A stretch of 6,165 nucleotides of DNA from an uncultured Bacillota bacterium (GTDB lineage Bacteria > Bacillota_I > Bacilli_A > RFN20 > CAG-826), in NCBI GenBank assembly GCA_946612055.1, contig CAMOEH010000132.1, forward strand, positions 1-6,165. The letters are read 5' to 3'. The notes beneath the pieces are model-generated. The model saw only the letters and a program-made list of their open reading frames with translations, did no database searches and had not been told where the DNA came from. Below, piece after piece: positions 1 to 5,557 of this stretch (position 1 is the stretch's first letter; each line of letters starts with the position of its first letter). The position numbers were made by a program, and so were the translations under genes.

Positions 1-1495
1 CATGGAGCATGCTGACTTTGTTCGGAAAGGCTTTTTTATAGGCTTCGTAGACTTTTCGAACCGAAGAAGCGGGGTCATCTTCCTCCCCTTCGATTTGAGG
101 CGCGACGACATAGACGCGATGATTGGAAGCTAACGAATTCTTGATTTCTTTCGCGATTTCTTTGGAAGAAGGCAAAAGGATTGATGTCGTCACGTTCCTT
201 TTATTAGAAGGGAATTCGCTTAAGGTCGAAACATCAAGATCCCCATAGATCGTCAAAGAAAGGGTCCTTGGAATTGGGGTAGCTGACATCAATAGCAAAT
301 CGGCATGCTCGCCTTTATTGGCAAGTCTCGTCCTTTGGTTTACGCCGAATTTATGCTGCTCATCGATGACGACGAGGCCCAAATCGGCATAATTGACGTT
401 AGCAGAAAACAAAGCATGGGTTCCGACGATCATCTTCGCCTTGCCGCTAGCAATGGAAGCGATCGCTTCTTTCTTTTCCGCATAAGATAAGGAGCCGACA
501 AGCAAGACGACTTCAACGCCATCGTCTTTGAAAAGGTTTTGGAGAGTCTCGAAATGCTGTTTTGCCAAAGCATCGGTTGGAGCCATGATCGCCGATTGCT
601 CTCCTCGAAGGTAATTGGCATACATCAATAAGGCGGATACTAATGTCTTCCCCGTTCCGACATCCCCTTGCAAAAGGCGATACATAAGAGAAGGCGAATC
701 CATGTCCTTAAGGCATTCTCCGATGACGTTAGCCTGGTCTTTGGTTAGATGATAAGGCAAGGAATGGATTTTCCTTTTTAGCAAATCGACAGGAATCTTT
801 TTGATTTCGACCTTGTCGACGCTTTTGTTTTGCTCACGCACCAATTGGTTCTTTAATGAAAATAGCAATGCCTCTTCGTATTTTAAAACCCTTAAACCTT
901 GACGCACGTCTTCTTGATTGGCTGGAAAATGGCATTTCTTCAAAGCCTCGTAACGGGAAAGAAAACGGTATTTGGCTTTGAAATAAGCGGGGACTTTGTC
1001 ATAGATCTTCCCGTCTAATTCTTCTAATGATTTCTTCACCAAAGCCCGGAAATGATGTTCGGGATAATCCTTTGGCAAAGAATAGATGGGGACGATGGCA
1101 TTCTCTTGAGCAATCCGTCCTTTCTTAAGGTTAAGCAAATTCAATTCGTGCTTCTTTTTATCTACCGATGCCTGCAAGGTGAATTCCCCTCCAGAAGAGA
1201 GCATCTTCCCTAAATAAGGACGGTTCCAGGCAATGACGTTATAAGGCTCGCCATATTCGTCTTCGAAAAGGAATTTGGTATTGGAAAGGTTGCGGAAGCG
1301 AAGCGTCTTCGCTACCCCGAGGACATGGCCATACAAAACGACCTTTTGCTTATCAACAAGGTGAGACAATTCCTCTTTGCTTGTATAAAGGAAGCTATCG
1401 TAACGACGAGGAAGATGATCAATCACTTGCCGCGCGTTGAAAATGCCCATTTCGCCTAAAAGGAAATTCAGTTTTTTCGATCCGGTCAATGGCAT
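1..1495 (-). CDS. recG: ATP-dependent DNA helicase RecG (3' end cut by window edge)
   Basis: RecG is a superfamily 2 helicase that remodels stalled replication forks and branch-migrates Holliday junctions. I translated the minus strand from the ATG at 1495-1493; the frame stays open to base 1 and gives 498 residues, so roughly the last 170 of a usual 670-690 residue protein lie outside. The N-terminus matches the family (GIFNARQVIDHLPRRYD at about 17-33), followed by the wedge/OB region (about 50-130). Helicase motifs are clear: Walker A GDVGTGKT at 277-284, APTDALAKQHF at 305-315, Walker B with DEQHKFGV at 378-385 (RecG-specific DEQH box), and MSATPIPRTL at 403-412. An in-frame TAA lies two codons before the ATG, so no longer start is possible. 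There is no Shine-Dalgarno sequence; a promoter abuts the ATG. It follows yloU-fakA but is separated by a terminator, so it is probably transcribed on its own. Confidence 0.97.
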   Translation of the reverse strand, partial: MPLTGSKKLNFLLGEMGIFNARQVIDHLPRRYDSFLYTSKEELSHLVDKQKVVLYGHVLGVAKTLRFRNLSNTKFLFEDEYGEPYNVIAWNRPYLGKMLSSGGEFTLQASVDKKKHELNLLNLKKGRIAQENAIVPIYSLPKDYPEHHFRALVKKSLEELDGKIYDKVPAYFKAKYRFLSRYEALKKCHFPANQEDVRQGLRVLKYEEALLFSLKNQLVREQNKSVDKVEIKKIPVDLLKRKIHSLPYHLTKDQANVIGECLKDMDSPSLMYRLLQGDVGTGKTLVSALLMYANYLRGEQSAIMAPTDALAKQHFETLQNLFKDDGVEVVLLVGSLSYAEKKEAIASIASGKAKMIVGTHALFSANVNYADLGLVVIDEQHKFGVNQRTRLANKGEHADLLLMSATPIPRTLSLTIYGDLDVSTLSEFPSNKRNVTTSILLPSSKEIAKEIKNSLASNHRVYVVAPQIEGEEDDPASSVRKVYEAYKKAFPNKVSMLH

Positions 1496-1501
1496 GGGTT
1501 A

Positions 1502-1510
1502 ATTGTAACA
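1502..1510 (-). promoter_or_regulatory. Extended -10 promoter element of recG, implying a leaderless mRNA
   Basis: On the minus strand the sequence reads TGTTACAAT, an extended -10 motif (TGn followed by TACAAT, 5 of 6 matches to TATAAT). The hexamer ends at 1502 and the recG ATG begins at 1495, leaving exactly six bases. The expected +1 is therefore the A of the start codon. No good -35 hexamer is seen 17 bases upstream (ACCCCA), as is common for extended -10 promoters. The spot lies just downstream of the fakA terminator, where a new promoter is needed. Confidence 0.55.
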
Positions 1511-1546
1511 TCTACGTAAAAGAATGGGGTGCCCTTCCCTTAGACG

Positions 1547-1573
1547 AAAAAAAAGGCTAGATTAGTCTAGCCT
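1547..1573 (-). terminator. Rho-independent terminator after fakA
   Basis: On the minus strand there is a perfect 8-bp stem, AGGCTAGA / TCTAGCCT (1573-1566 with 1561-1554), with a 4-base CTAA loop, followed at once by a run of T (1553-1547). It starts 18 bases after the fakA stop codon and ends the yloU-fakA transcript before recG. On the plus strand the stem is not followed by a T run, so it is one-directional. Confidence 0.92.
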
Positions 1574-1590
1574 AATGGATGAATAAGAGG

Positions 1591-3327
1591 TTATTCCGCG
1601 CCGACGAGGAAGCTATAAACGGGTTGATCGCCGCGTTGGAGAAGGACTTCCACATCTTCGCTATATTTCTCGCTTAATTCGCCTTGAAGCGATTCCATTT
1701 CTTCTTCGCTTACGTCATTGCCGCAATAAATCGTCACTAACGAAGTCGATTTACGGACCAAAGCATCCACCAAATCAAGCAATGCTTCTTTCTTATCGCG
1801 GACGCAAGAGACGATGTTTTTCGACCGCATAGCAAGATAGAAGCCTTTTGTCACGTGGACCCCGGCGATATCGGTATCTTTAATCGCATAAGTAACCGAT
1901 CCCGAACGGATGCGCTTCAAGGCATCGTTCATATCCTTTTCCATCGAATCGGAGGCGAAATCGGGATTATACATCATCGCTGCCGCGAGTCCCTGGGGGA
2001 TGGTTTTGGAAGGGATGACGATGACGTTCTTCCCTTCTTCGTTAAGCACTTCGGCTGCTTGGCTAGCCGCGAGGATGATATTGGAATTATTAGGCAAGAT
2101 GAATAAATTATTGGCTTTGATGGCTTTCGCGGCTTCTAGGAAATCGGAGGTAGACGGGTTCATCGTCTGCCCGCCCGAGACGATGACATCGCTTCCGCAT
2201 TCGAGGAACATCTCATCGATCCCTTTGCCTGAGCTAACCGCGATAAGGCCATATTCTTTTTCTTTCCCGCTATCGGGGGAAATCGTTAATCCGGCAGAGC
2301 CTTCTTTGATCTCTTCTTCTTTCTTCTCTTCGCGATGGCCTAGATCATATTCTGTGGCTTTATTGCCTTGCTCGATGTTATGGTGCTCTTCGGACATATT
2401 CTCGATCGTGATGGTCACGAATTCGCCGAATTGCTGGGCATAATTGAGCATGTTGCCAGGAGTAAGCGTATGGACATGGACTTTGACGATATCTTCATCG
2501 CGGACGATGACGACGGATTTGCCATGACGCTGCAAAAACATCGTGAAATTCTTTTCGATAAAAGGCTTTTTGGCTTCGCTAGAAGAGGCTAAGCGCAAAA
2601 TGAATTGGGTGCAATAACCATACCCTTCCTCATCTTCAGTGAGTTTGGCTCCGGCATATAAAGGAACGGGAGCTTCCCCTTCTTTATCAAGTTCGCCAAC
2701 GCGGTCGACAAAGCGCCCTTGAAGGACTTCGTTCATCCCTTCCAAAAGGCGGCATAATCCCGCTCCGCCGCTATCGACGACGCCCACCTCTTTTAATACG
2801 GGCAATAAATCAGGAGTATGGGCAAGAGAAAGCTGAGCCTGCTCTAACAAATAGGAGAAAGCATCTTCAATCGAAGTCGATGGTTTGACGTATTTTGCTA
2901 AGGCTTCCGAAGATTCCCGGATGACGGTGAGGATCGTCCCTTCTACCGGCTTCATGACGGCCTTATAAGCGACTTCTTTGGCTTTGGTGAAAGCGTCCGC
3001 AAGCGTCTTGGCATCGATTTTGGCTTTGCCTTCGATCCCTTGAGCAAAACCGCGGAAAATCTGAGAAGTGATGACGCCAGAATTGCCTCTAGCGCCCATC
3101 AATAAGCCGCGAGAGAAAGCATTCGCGATCTCGTTAATCGAGGCACCGCTAGATTTGTTTTGGATTTCTTTCATCCCCGAGGTGACCGTTAGGTTCATGT
3201 TCATGCCCGTATCCCCATCGGGAACAGGAAAAACATTGAGCTGATCGACTTCGGGATAATGGTTATAGAGGTTATTGGAACCAGAGATATACATGGCCTT
3301 CAGCAAGGCCGCATCGATATGTTTCAT
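1591..3327 (-). CDS. fakA: Fatty acid kinase catalytic subunit FakA (YloV, DAK-domain protein)
   Basis: FakA phosphorylates fatty acids held by a FakB (DegV-family) carrier, giving acyl-phosphate for phospholipid synthesis; it acts in the cytoplasm. The product is 578 residues, slightly longer than the usual ~550. The N-terminal DhaL-type kinase domain (about 1-205) has the nucleotide/Mg motif FPVPDGDTGMNMN (33-45, Asp37 and Asp39), GARGNSGVI (78-86) and VVDSGGAGL (183-191). The middle domain has Cys239 and the pair His284/His286 (VHVH), the type of residues reported to bind zinc in S. aureus FakA. A charged linker (about 330-345, EEKKEEE) leads to the C-terminal domain (about 355-578; SGGQTMNPST at 384-393, LPNNSN at 411-416). 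The frame is open 46 codons further upstream, but that part lies inside yloU and resembles nothing; the ATG at 3327 overlaps the yloU TGA as ATGA, which suggests coupled translation. No fakB is in the window. Confidence 0.95.
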   Translation of the reverse strand: MKHIDAALLKAMYISGSNNLYNHYPEVDQLNVFPVPDGDTGMNMNLTVTSGMKEIQNKSSGASINEIANAFSRGLLMGARGNSGVITSQIFRGFAQGIEGKAKIDAKTLADAFTKAKEVAYKAVMKPVEGTILTVIRESSEALAKYVKPSTSIEDAFSYLLEQAQLSLAHTPDLLPVLKEVGVVDSGGAGLCRLLEGMNEVLQGRFVDRVGELDKEGEAPVPLYAGAKLTEDEEGYGYCTQFILRLASSSEAKKPFIEKNFTMFLQRHGKSVVIVRDEDIVKVHVHTLTPGNMLNYAQQFGEFVTITIENMSEEHHNIEQGNKATEYDLGHREEKKEEEIKEGSAGLTISPDSGKEKEYGLIAVSSGKGIDEMFLECGSDVIVSGGQTMNPSTSDFLEAAKAIKANNLFILPNNSNIILAASQAAEVLNEEGKNVIVIPSKTIPQGLAAAMMYNPDFASDSMEKDMNDALKRIRSGSVTYAIKDTDIAGVHVTKGFYLAMRSKNIVSCVRDKKEALLDLVDALVRKSTSLVTIYCGNDVSEEEMESLQGELSEKYSEDVEVLLQRGDQPVYSFLVGAE

Positions 3328-3689
3328 AGGGAAGAAGGATCCTTGATGTCCTGAATGAAAACGTTGACGCCTGCAAATTTGATGCCGAAGGTTTTTTCGA
3401 GTTCGTATTTGACTTTCTTCTGCACTTCGGAGGCGACTTCGGTGAGCTTGATGCCATAGGCGCAATAGACATAGATATCGACTTCATAGCCTTTTTTGCC
3501 TTTACGCGCATAGATCCCCTTGACGTAATCTTCGACTTTCAAAAGCTCGAAAACGCTCTCCCGAAGAGAAGAGCGGGAAGCCAAACCAACAACGCCATAA
3601 CATTCCGAGGCGGCTTTGCCCGCGACGGAAGCAATCGCTTCGATAGAAATGTTTATCCCGCCATAGGGGGTAATTTGATCAATGCCCAT
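3324..3689 (-). CDS. yloU: Asp23/Gls24 family protein (YloU-like)
   Basis: This 121-residue protein belongs to the Asp23/Gls24 envelope-stress family. Supporting features are the N-terminal GGINISIEAIASVAGKAA stretch (10-27), YGVVGLASR (31-39), the alternating strand YEVDIYVYCAYGIKL (68-82) and the final segment with VNVFIQDI (108-115). Family members such as S. aureus Asp23 are cytosolic proteins tethered at the membrane; YloU itself has no well-defined biochemical role. No signal peptide or membrane segment is visible. It is the first gene of a two-gene operon with fakA, as in Bacillus, and the two overlap by four bases. The ATG has no convincing Shine-Dalgarno sequence, only an A-rich stretch (AAAGAAAAAATCT) before it. 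A promoter lies about 60 bases upstream. Confidence 0.93.
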   Translation of the reverse strand: MGIDQITPYGGINISIEAIASVAGKAASECYGVVGLASRSSLRESVFELLKVEDYVKGIYARKGKKGYEVDIYVYCAYGIKLTEVASEVQKKVKYELEKTFGIKFAGVNVFIQDIKDPSSL

Positions 3690-3721
3690 AGATTTTTTCT
3701 TTGATTACGAGGCGAACGAGC

Positions 3722-3740
3722 ATCTTCTATTAAAGAAGAT
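3722..3740 (-). promoter_or_regulatory. Hairpin at the predicted 5' end of the yloU-fakA mRNA
   Basis: The minus strand reads ATCTTC, a 7-base loop, then GAAGAT: a perfect 6-bp stem. The promoter at 3748-3775 predicts +1 near 3741, so this hairpin would sit at the extreme 5' end of the transcript, where such stems often protect mRNA from decay. A second GAAGA at 3749-3745 could pair with the same TCTTC, but most of it lies upstream of the predicted +1. The stem is AU-rich and weak; its function is inferred. Confidence 0.4.
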
Positions 3741-3747
3741 CGTCTTC

Positions 3748-3775
3748 ATTATCCTATAAAACGTAAAATAGTCAA
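3748..3775 (-). promoter_or_regulatory. Sigma-A-type promoter of yloU-fakA
   Basis: Minus-strand -35 TTGACT (3775-3770, 5 of 6 matches to consensus), 16-base AT-rich spacer, -10 GATAAT (3753-3748, 5 of 6). Predicted start is near 3741, giving an untranslated leader of about 50 bases. The promoter lies between the lipoprotein stop codon and yloU. Confidence 0.75.
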
Positions 3776-3801
3776 TCTCAGCAGACTAGCAGAAGATGAA
3801 A

Positions 3802-4326
3802 TTATTCTTGAACAAAAAGCGCGTTATTCCCGTAGACGCGGTGACCGAAAACATCGCGAGTATAGGATCTTTTTTCAATGGGATCGTAATAAGTTTCCCC
3901 ATAGGGATATTCCATGATTTTCGAGGAATTATCGTAATAAAAAGAATCGCGCAAAGCGCCGGTATTGAATGAGAGCAAATGCTCGTTTTCTTCGTCTTTG
4001 GTAAAGAAAGAAAGCTTGGGCATGGGAATATATCCCGTATGGCCGCTTACGTCTTCTAGATGATAGAAGGCTTTGGCGGTAATCCAATTATCATCTTCAG
4101 ATCCTTCGCTTCGCCATTCCCATTCGCAGGAATAATCGCGACGAAGGACTATCCTAACGGCCGTCATATCTTCATAGACGTATTGACGGCTTTCCAAATC
4201 CAGATAAAAACGGCATTGGATGCCATCTCCTTCTGGCTCAATAAAAGAATCGCTTTCACTGCTAGGCGTAGCGTGCATACAGGAGGAAAGCAAGAAAATA
4301 GATGAGAGGATCAATATTTTCTTCAT
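3802..4326 (-). CDS. Small lipoprotein of unknown function
   Basis: The 174-residue product begins with a typical lipoprotein signal: KK at 2-3, a hydrophobic stretch ILILSSIFLL (4-13) and a lipobox LSSC with Cys16 as the lipidated residue. A low-complexity Ser/acidic linker (18-34, SSESDSF and EPEGD) follows, as is common between lipid anchor and folded domain. The rest is acidic and rich in Tyr, Trp and Phe, with no recognised family; it probably folds outside the membrane as a beta-rich domain, but this is only an impression. The next gene downstream is yloU; I see no terminator between them, so some read-through into yloU is possible. The ATG at 4326 is well placed for the signal peptide, but the Shine-Dalgarno sequence is poor (AGGG only two bases before ATG). 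Confidence 0.85.
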   Translation of the reverse strand: MKKILILSSIFLLSSCMHATPSSESDSFIEPEGDGIQCRFYLDLESRQYVYEDMTAVRIVLRRDYSCEWEWRSEGSEDDNWITAKAFYHLEDVSGHTGYIPMPKLSFFTKDEENEHLLSFNTGALRDSFYYDNSSKIMEYPYGETYYDPIEKRSYTRDVFGHRVYGNNALFVQE

Positions 4327-4352
4327 GGCCCTAGTCTAACAAAAAAACAAAT

Positions 4353-4358
4353 ATTGTA
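4353..4358 (-). promoter_or_regulatory. Possible -10 element of the lipoprotein gene
   Basis: TACAAT (5 of 6 to consensus) lies on the minus strand directly after the U tract of the preceding terminator and about 27 bases before the lipoprotein ATG. No -35 hexamer or TGn extension supports it, so the call is weak; position between a terminator and a start codon is the main argument. Confidence 0.3.
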
Positions 4359-4361
4359 TAG

Positions 4362-4386
4362 AAAAAGCGGCCTCTTTCGAGACCGC
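4362..4386 (-). terminator. Rho-independent terminator of the membrane-protein gene
   Basis: The minus strand forms an 8-bp stem GCGGTCTC / GAGGCCGC (one G-U pair) closed by a stable GAAA (GNRA) tetraloop, followed by five T (4366-4362). It begins about 20 bases after the stop codon at 4407. Confidence 0.93.
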
Positions 4387-4406
4387 ATAAATTAAGGAAA
4401 TTATTC

Positions 4407-4769
4407 TTAATTTTCGTTGGAGGCAACTAAGCCGAAGATGCCGCCGAGGAGATAGAAGATGTCACCAATGACGCCAACGACGATCATGATGATGTGCCAT
4501 TTCTTGACCTTAGGATCTTCAATAATGGCTTTCCTGGCTTTGGAAGCAAGGATGATAATCACAAGCTCGATGATGATATAGATGATGCCAACGACAAGCC
4601 AGGTAACGCCAGCAGCTTGGATAGCCTCAGGAGGAAATTGATCCGTAGCGACCTTCGTGGCCAAGGCGATGGCAAGAACACCAAGGACGAGGAGAAGTGC
4701 CGAGGAAACCAAGGCGATGATGTTGAAGATTTTTCCGATTAAATACATCGTAGACGATGCTTTTTTCAT
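4407..4769 (-). CDS. Small integral membrane protein, unknown function
   Basis: The 120-residue product has three predicted membrane segments: about 12-38 (IFNIIALVSSALLLVLGVLA region), 54-75 (GVTWLVVGIIYIIIELVIII) and 92-116 (IIMIVVGVIGDIFYLLGGIF). The loop at 76-91 (KARKAIIEDPKVKKW) is strongly basic, so by the positive-inside rule it should face the cytoplasm. It resembles short hypothetical membrane proteins common in gut Bacillota, but I cannot name a family with confidence. Start choice is firm: AAAGGAG lies six bases before the ATG, the best ribosome binding site in the window. It is bounded by a candidate promoter upstream and a strong terminator downstream, so it is a single-gene transcript. 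Confidence 0.88.
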   Translation of the reverse strand: MKKASSTMYLIGKIFNIIALVSSALLLVLGVLAIALATKVATDQFPPEAIQAAGVTWLVVGIIYIIIELVIIILASKARKAIIEDPKVKKWHIIMIVVGVIGDIFYLLGGIFGLVASNEN

Positions 4770-4775
4770 AAATTG

Positions 4776-4782
4776 CTCCTTT
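4776..4782 (-). promoter_or_regulatory. Strong Shine-Dalgarno site of the membrane-protein gene
   Basis: AAAGGAG on the minus strand, six bases before the ATG at 4769. It is notable because yloU, recG and the lipoprotein gene lack comparable sites. Confidence 0.85.
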
Positions 4783-4799
4783 CGAAAAAAATCGTAGAT

Positions 4800-4828
4800 A
4801 GTATGGCAAATTTAATCCGTGCGTTCAA
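4800..4828 (-). promoter_or_regulatory. Candidate promoter of the membrane-protein gene
   Basis: Minus-strand TTGAAC (4828-4823) and CATACT (4805-4800) are separated by 17 bases; each matches sigma-A consensus at four of six positions. Predicted start near 4793 gives a leader of about 24 bases that contains the Shine-Dalgarno site. The spacing is ideal but the hexamers are only moderate. Confidence 0.4.
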
Positions 4829-5090
4829 TAATTAAGGACGTAATAAGGCTTGGCTCCGCGAAGGGACAGATAAAAATGTTGTTATCCTCTTTGATCAATG
4901 ACTTTGAGTCAAATCTTTGAGGAATATTACGTAATAATAACTATCTAAAAGCGTTTCTACCAAATTAAAGTTAACCTCATTGAAAGCTAATGGTGAGCAT
5001 CAATATCCGCTCATCAAACCATATGAACCGCGTCTTCCGGGTTGTGTGCCTTTTAAACGCTCTGAGTTGCTGAAGCCTATAAACAGTGAA
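4829..5090 (-). other. Intergenic stretch between the RHS/immunity unit and the membrane-protein gene
   Basis: No gene I can support lies here. The part from about 4900 to 4990 is AT-rich; about 4995-5085 is richer in GC and may be a remnant of coding DNA, since it is open on both strands for a few dozen codons, but no family is recognisable. It holds a 12-bp perfect palindrome, TATTACGTAATA (4925-4936), whose ACGTAATAA half recurs at 4838-4846. No insertion-sequence ends or target duplications were seen by eye. Confidence 0.45.
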
Positions 5091-5106
5091 TTACTTCTTT
5101 TCACTG
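5084..5106 (-). terminator. Weak terminator-like hairpin over the immunity-gene stop codon
   Basis: Minus strand: CAGTGAA (5106-5100), 9-base loop containing the TAA stop, TTCACTG (5090-5084), then TTTAT. The 7-bp stem is perfect but short of G/C, and only three T follow, so termination would be inefficient. It is the only candidate terminator for the RHS/immunity transcript. Confidence 0.35.
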
Positions 5107-5557
5107 AGATATTCCTCAACCAAATAATTTGACATTGCCGTCGCTTCCATTTCCAAACTTCGGTGGCTAAAATCTTTTTCACATTCAAAATACCATTGAT
5201 AATAATAGGTCAGTAAGCCCGTCAAATCGTATAGCCTTCTTAACAAAGATTGGCTTTCATTAATTTGTTTAATTGGAAGATAGATACACGGATATCGTCG
5301 CGGCTTGTTTTTTCCAGGGAAAAAAACGCCGTAACAAAAGCCCTTTTTTTCTGAGCGATACCTGTCGTCGTTGGTTAGATGAACATAACATCGAATTGGA
5401 AAGAAATAATTTTTTCGAATAAAACGTAGATAAGCTCGAACACCTTCGACGATTTCCGCATCTGTGCCATTATGGACAACTACCCTTAACCCTCTTTTTT
5501 TGAATCGAGATAATAGGGTTTACAATCCAAATCAATCCAACTAGAAAAATCCTTCAT
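5091..5557 (-). pseudogene. Immunity-like protein gene, split between two frames at an A7 tract
   Basis: The gene starts inside the end of the RHS gene (ATG at 5557, with GAGG nine bases upstream; in-frame ATGs also at 5566 and 5572). The first frame reads MKDFSSWIDLDCKPYYLDS then KK and stops at 5486. A -1 shift at the seven A at 5495-5501 enters a frame open to the TAA at 5093-5091. The joined product is about 155 residues: RGLRVVVHNG, then FPIRCYVHLTNDDRYRS, RRYPCIYLPI, LTYYYQWYF and RSLEMEATAMSNYLVEEYL. The second frame alone has no ATG, GTG or TTG start in its N-terminal part. From memory it resembles small Bacillota proteins with a HELTHYYQW zinc-peptidase motif; here the motif reads TGLLTYYYQW, losing both His and the Glu. 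Position directly after an RHS toxin-like tip, with overlap, suggests an immunity protein. It may be a frameshifted pseudogene, a programmed frameshift, or an assembly error; the reading frame is otherwise intact. Confidence 0.7.
5495..5501 (-). other. A7 slippery tract joining the two frames of the immunity-like gene
   Basis: Seven A on the minus strand, read in the first frame as TCA AAA AAA G, which is the X XXY YYZ register for -1 slippage (A AAA AAA). The first frame stops two codons later at 5488-5486, and the second frame is open from 5519. Addition of one A by transcriptional slippage would give the same protein. Confidence 0.6.

Noticed and set aside
305..621. Short open frames on both strands inside recG
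   Set aside because: The RecG helicase motifs occupy the same bases in another minus-strand frame, so these are shadows.
1855..2592. Three plus-strand open frames opposite fakA (1855-2106, 1910-2443, 2368-2592)
   Set aside because: They are antisense shadows of a well-supported gene, with no ribosome binding sites and no family resemblance.
3328..3465. A 46-residue N-terminal extension of the FakA frame
   Set aside because: It lies wholly inside yloU, is very rich in Arg, His and Gln as expected of an out-of-frame reading, and the FakA family starts at the MKHIDAALLK segment, whose ATG overlaps the yloU stop.
3324..4769. Mycoplasma-type code with TGA read as Trp
   Set aside because: yloU ends naturally at TGA in an ATGA overlap, and tryptophans in these genes are TGG.
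5000..5104. A 34-codon minus-strand frame starting with GTG at 5104, overlapping the immunity-gene stop, with GAGG nine bases upstream
   Set aside because: The start signal is tolerable, but the product is short, unrecognised and unconstrained by any homologue I know. It remains a weak possibility for a small third gene.
4941..5132. A 63-codon plus-strand open stretch
   Set aside because: It has no ATG, no ribosome binding site and no recognisable motif, and it overlaps the 3' end of the immunity-like gene on the other strand. It might be a gene remnant but cannot be supported.
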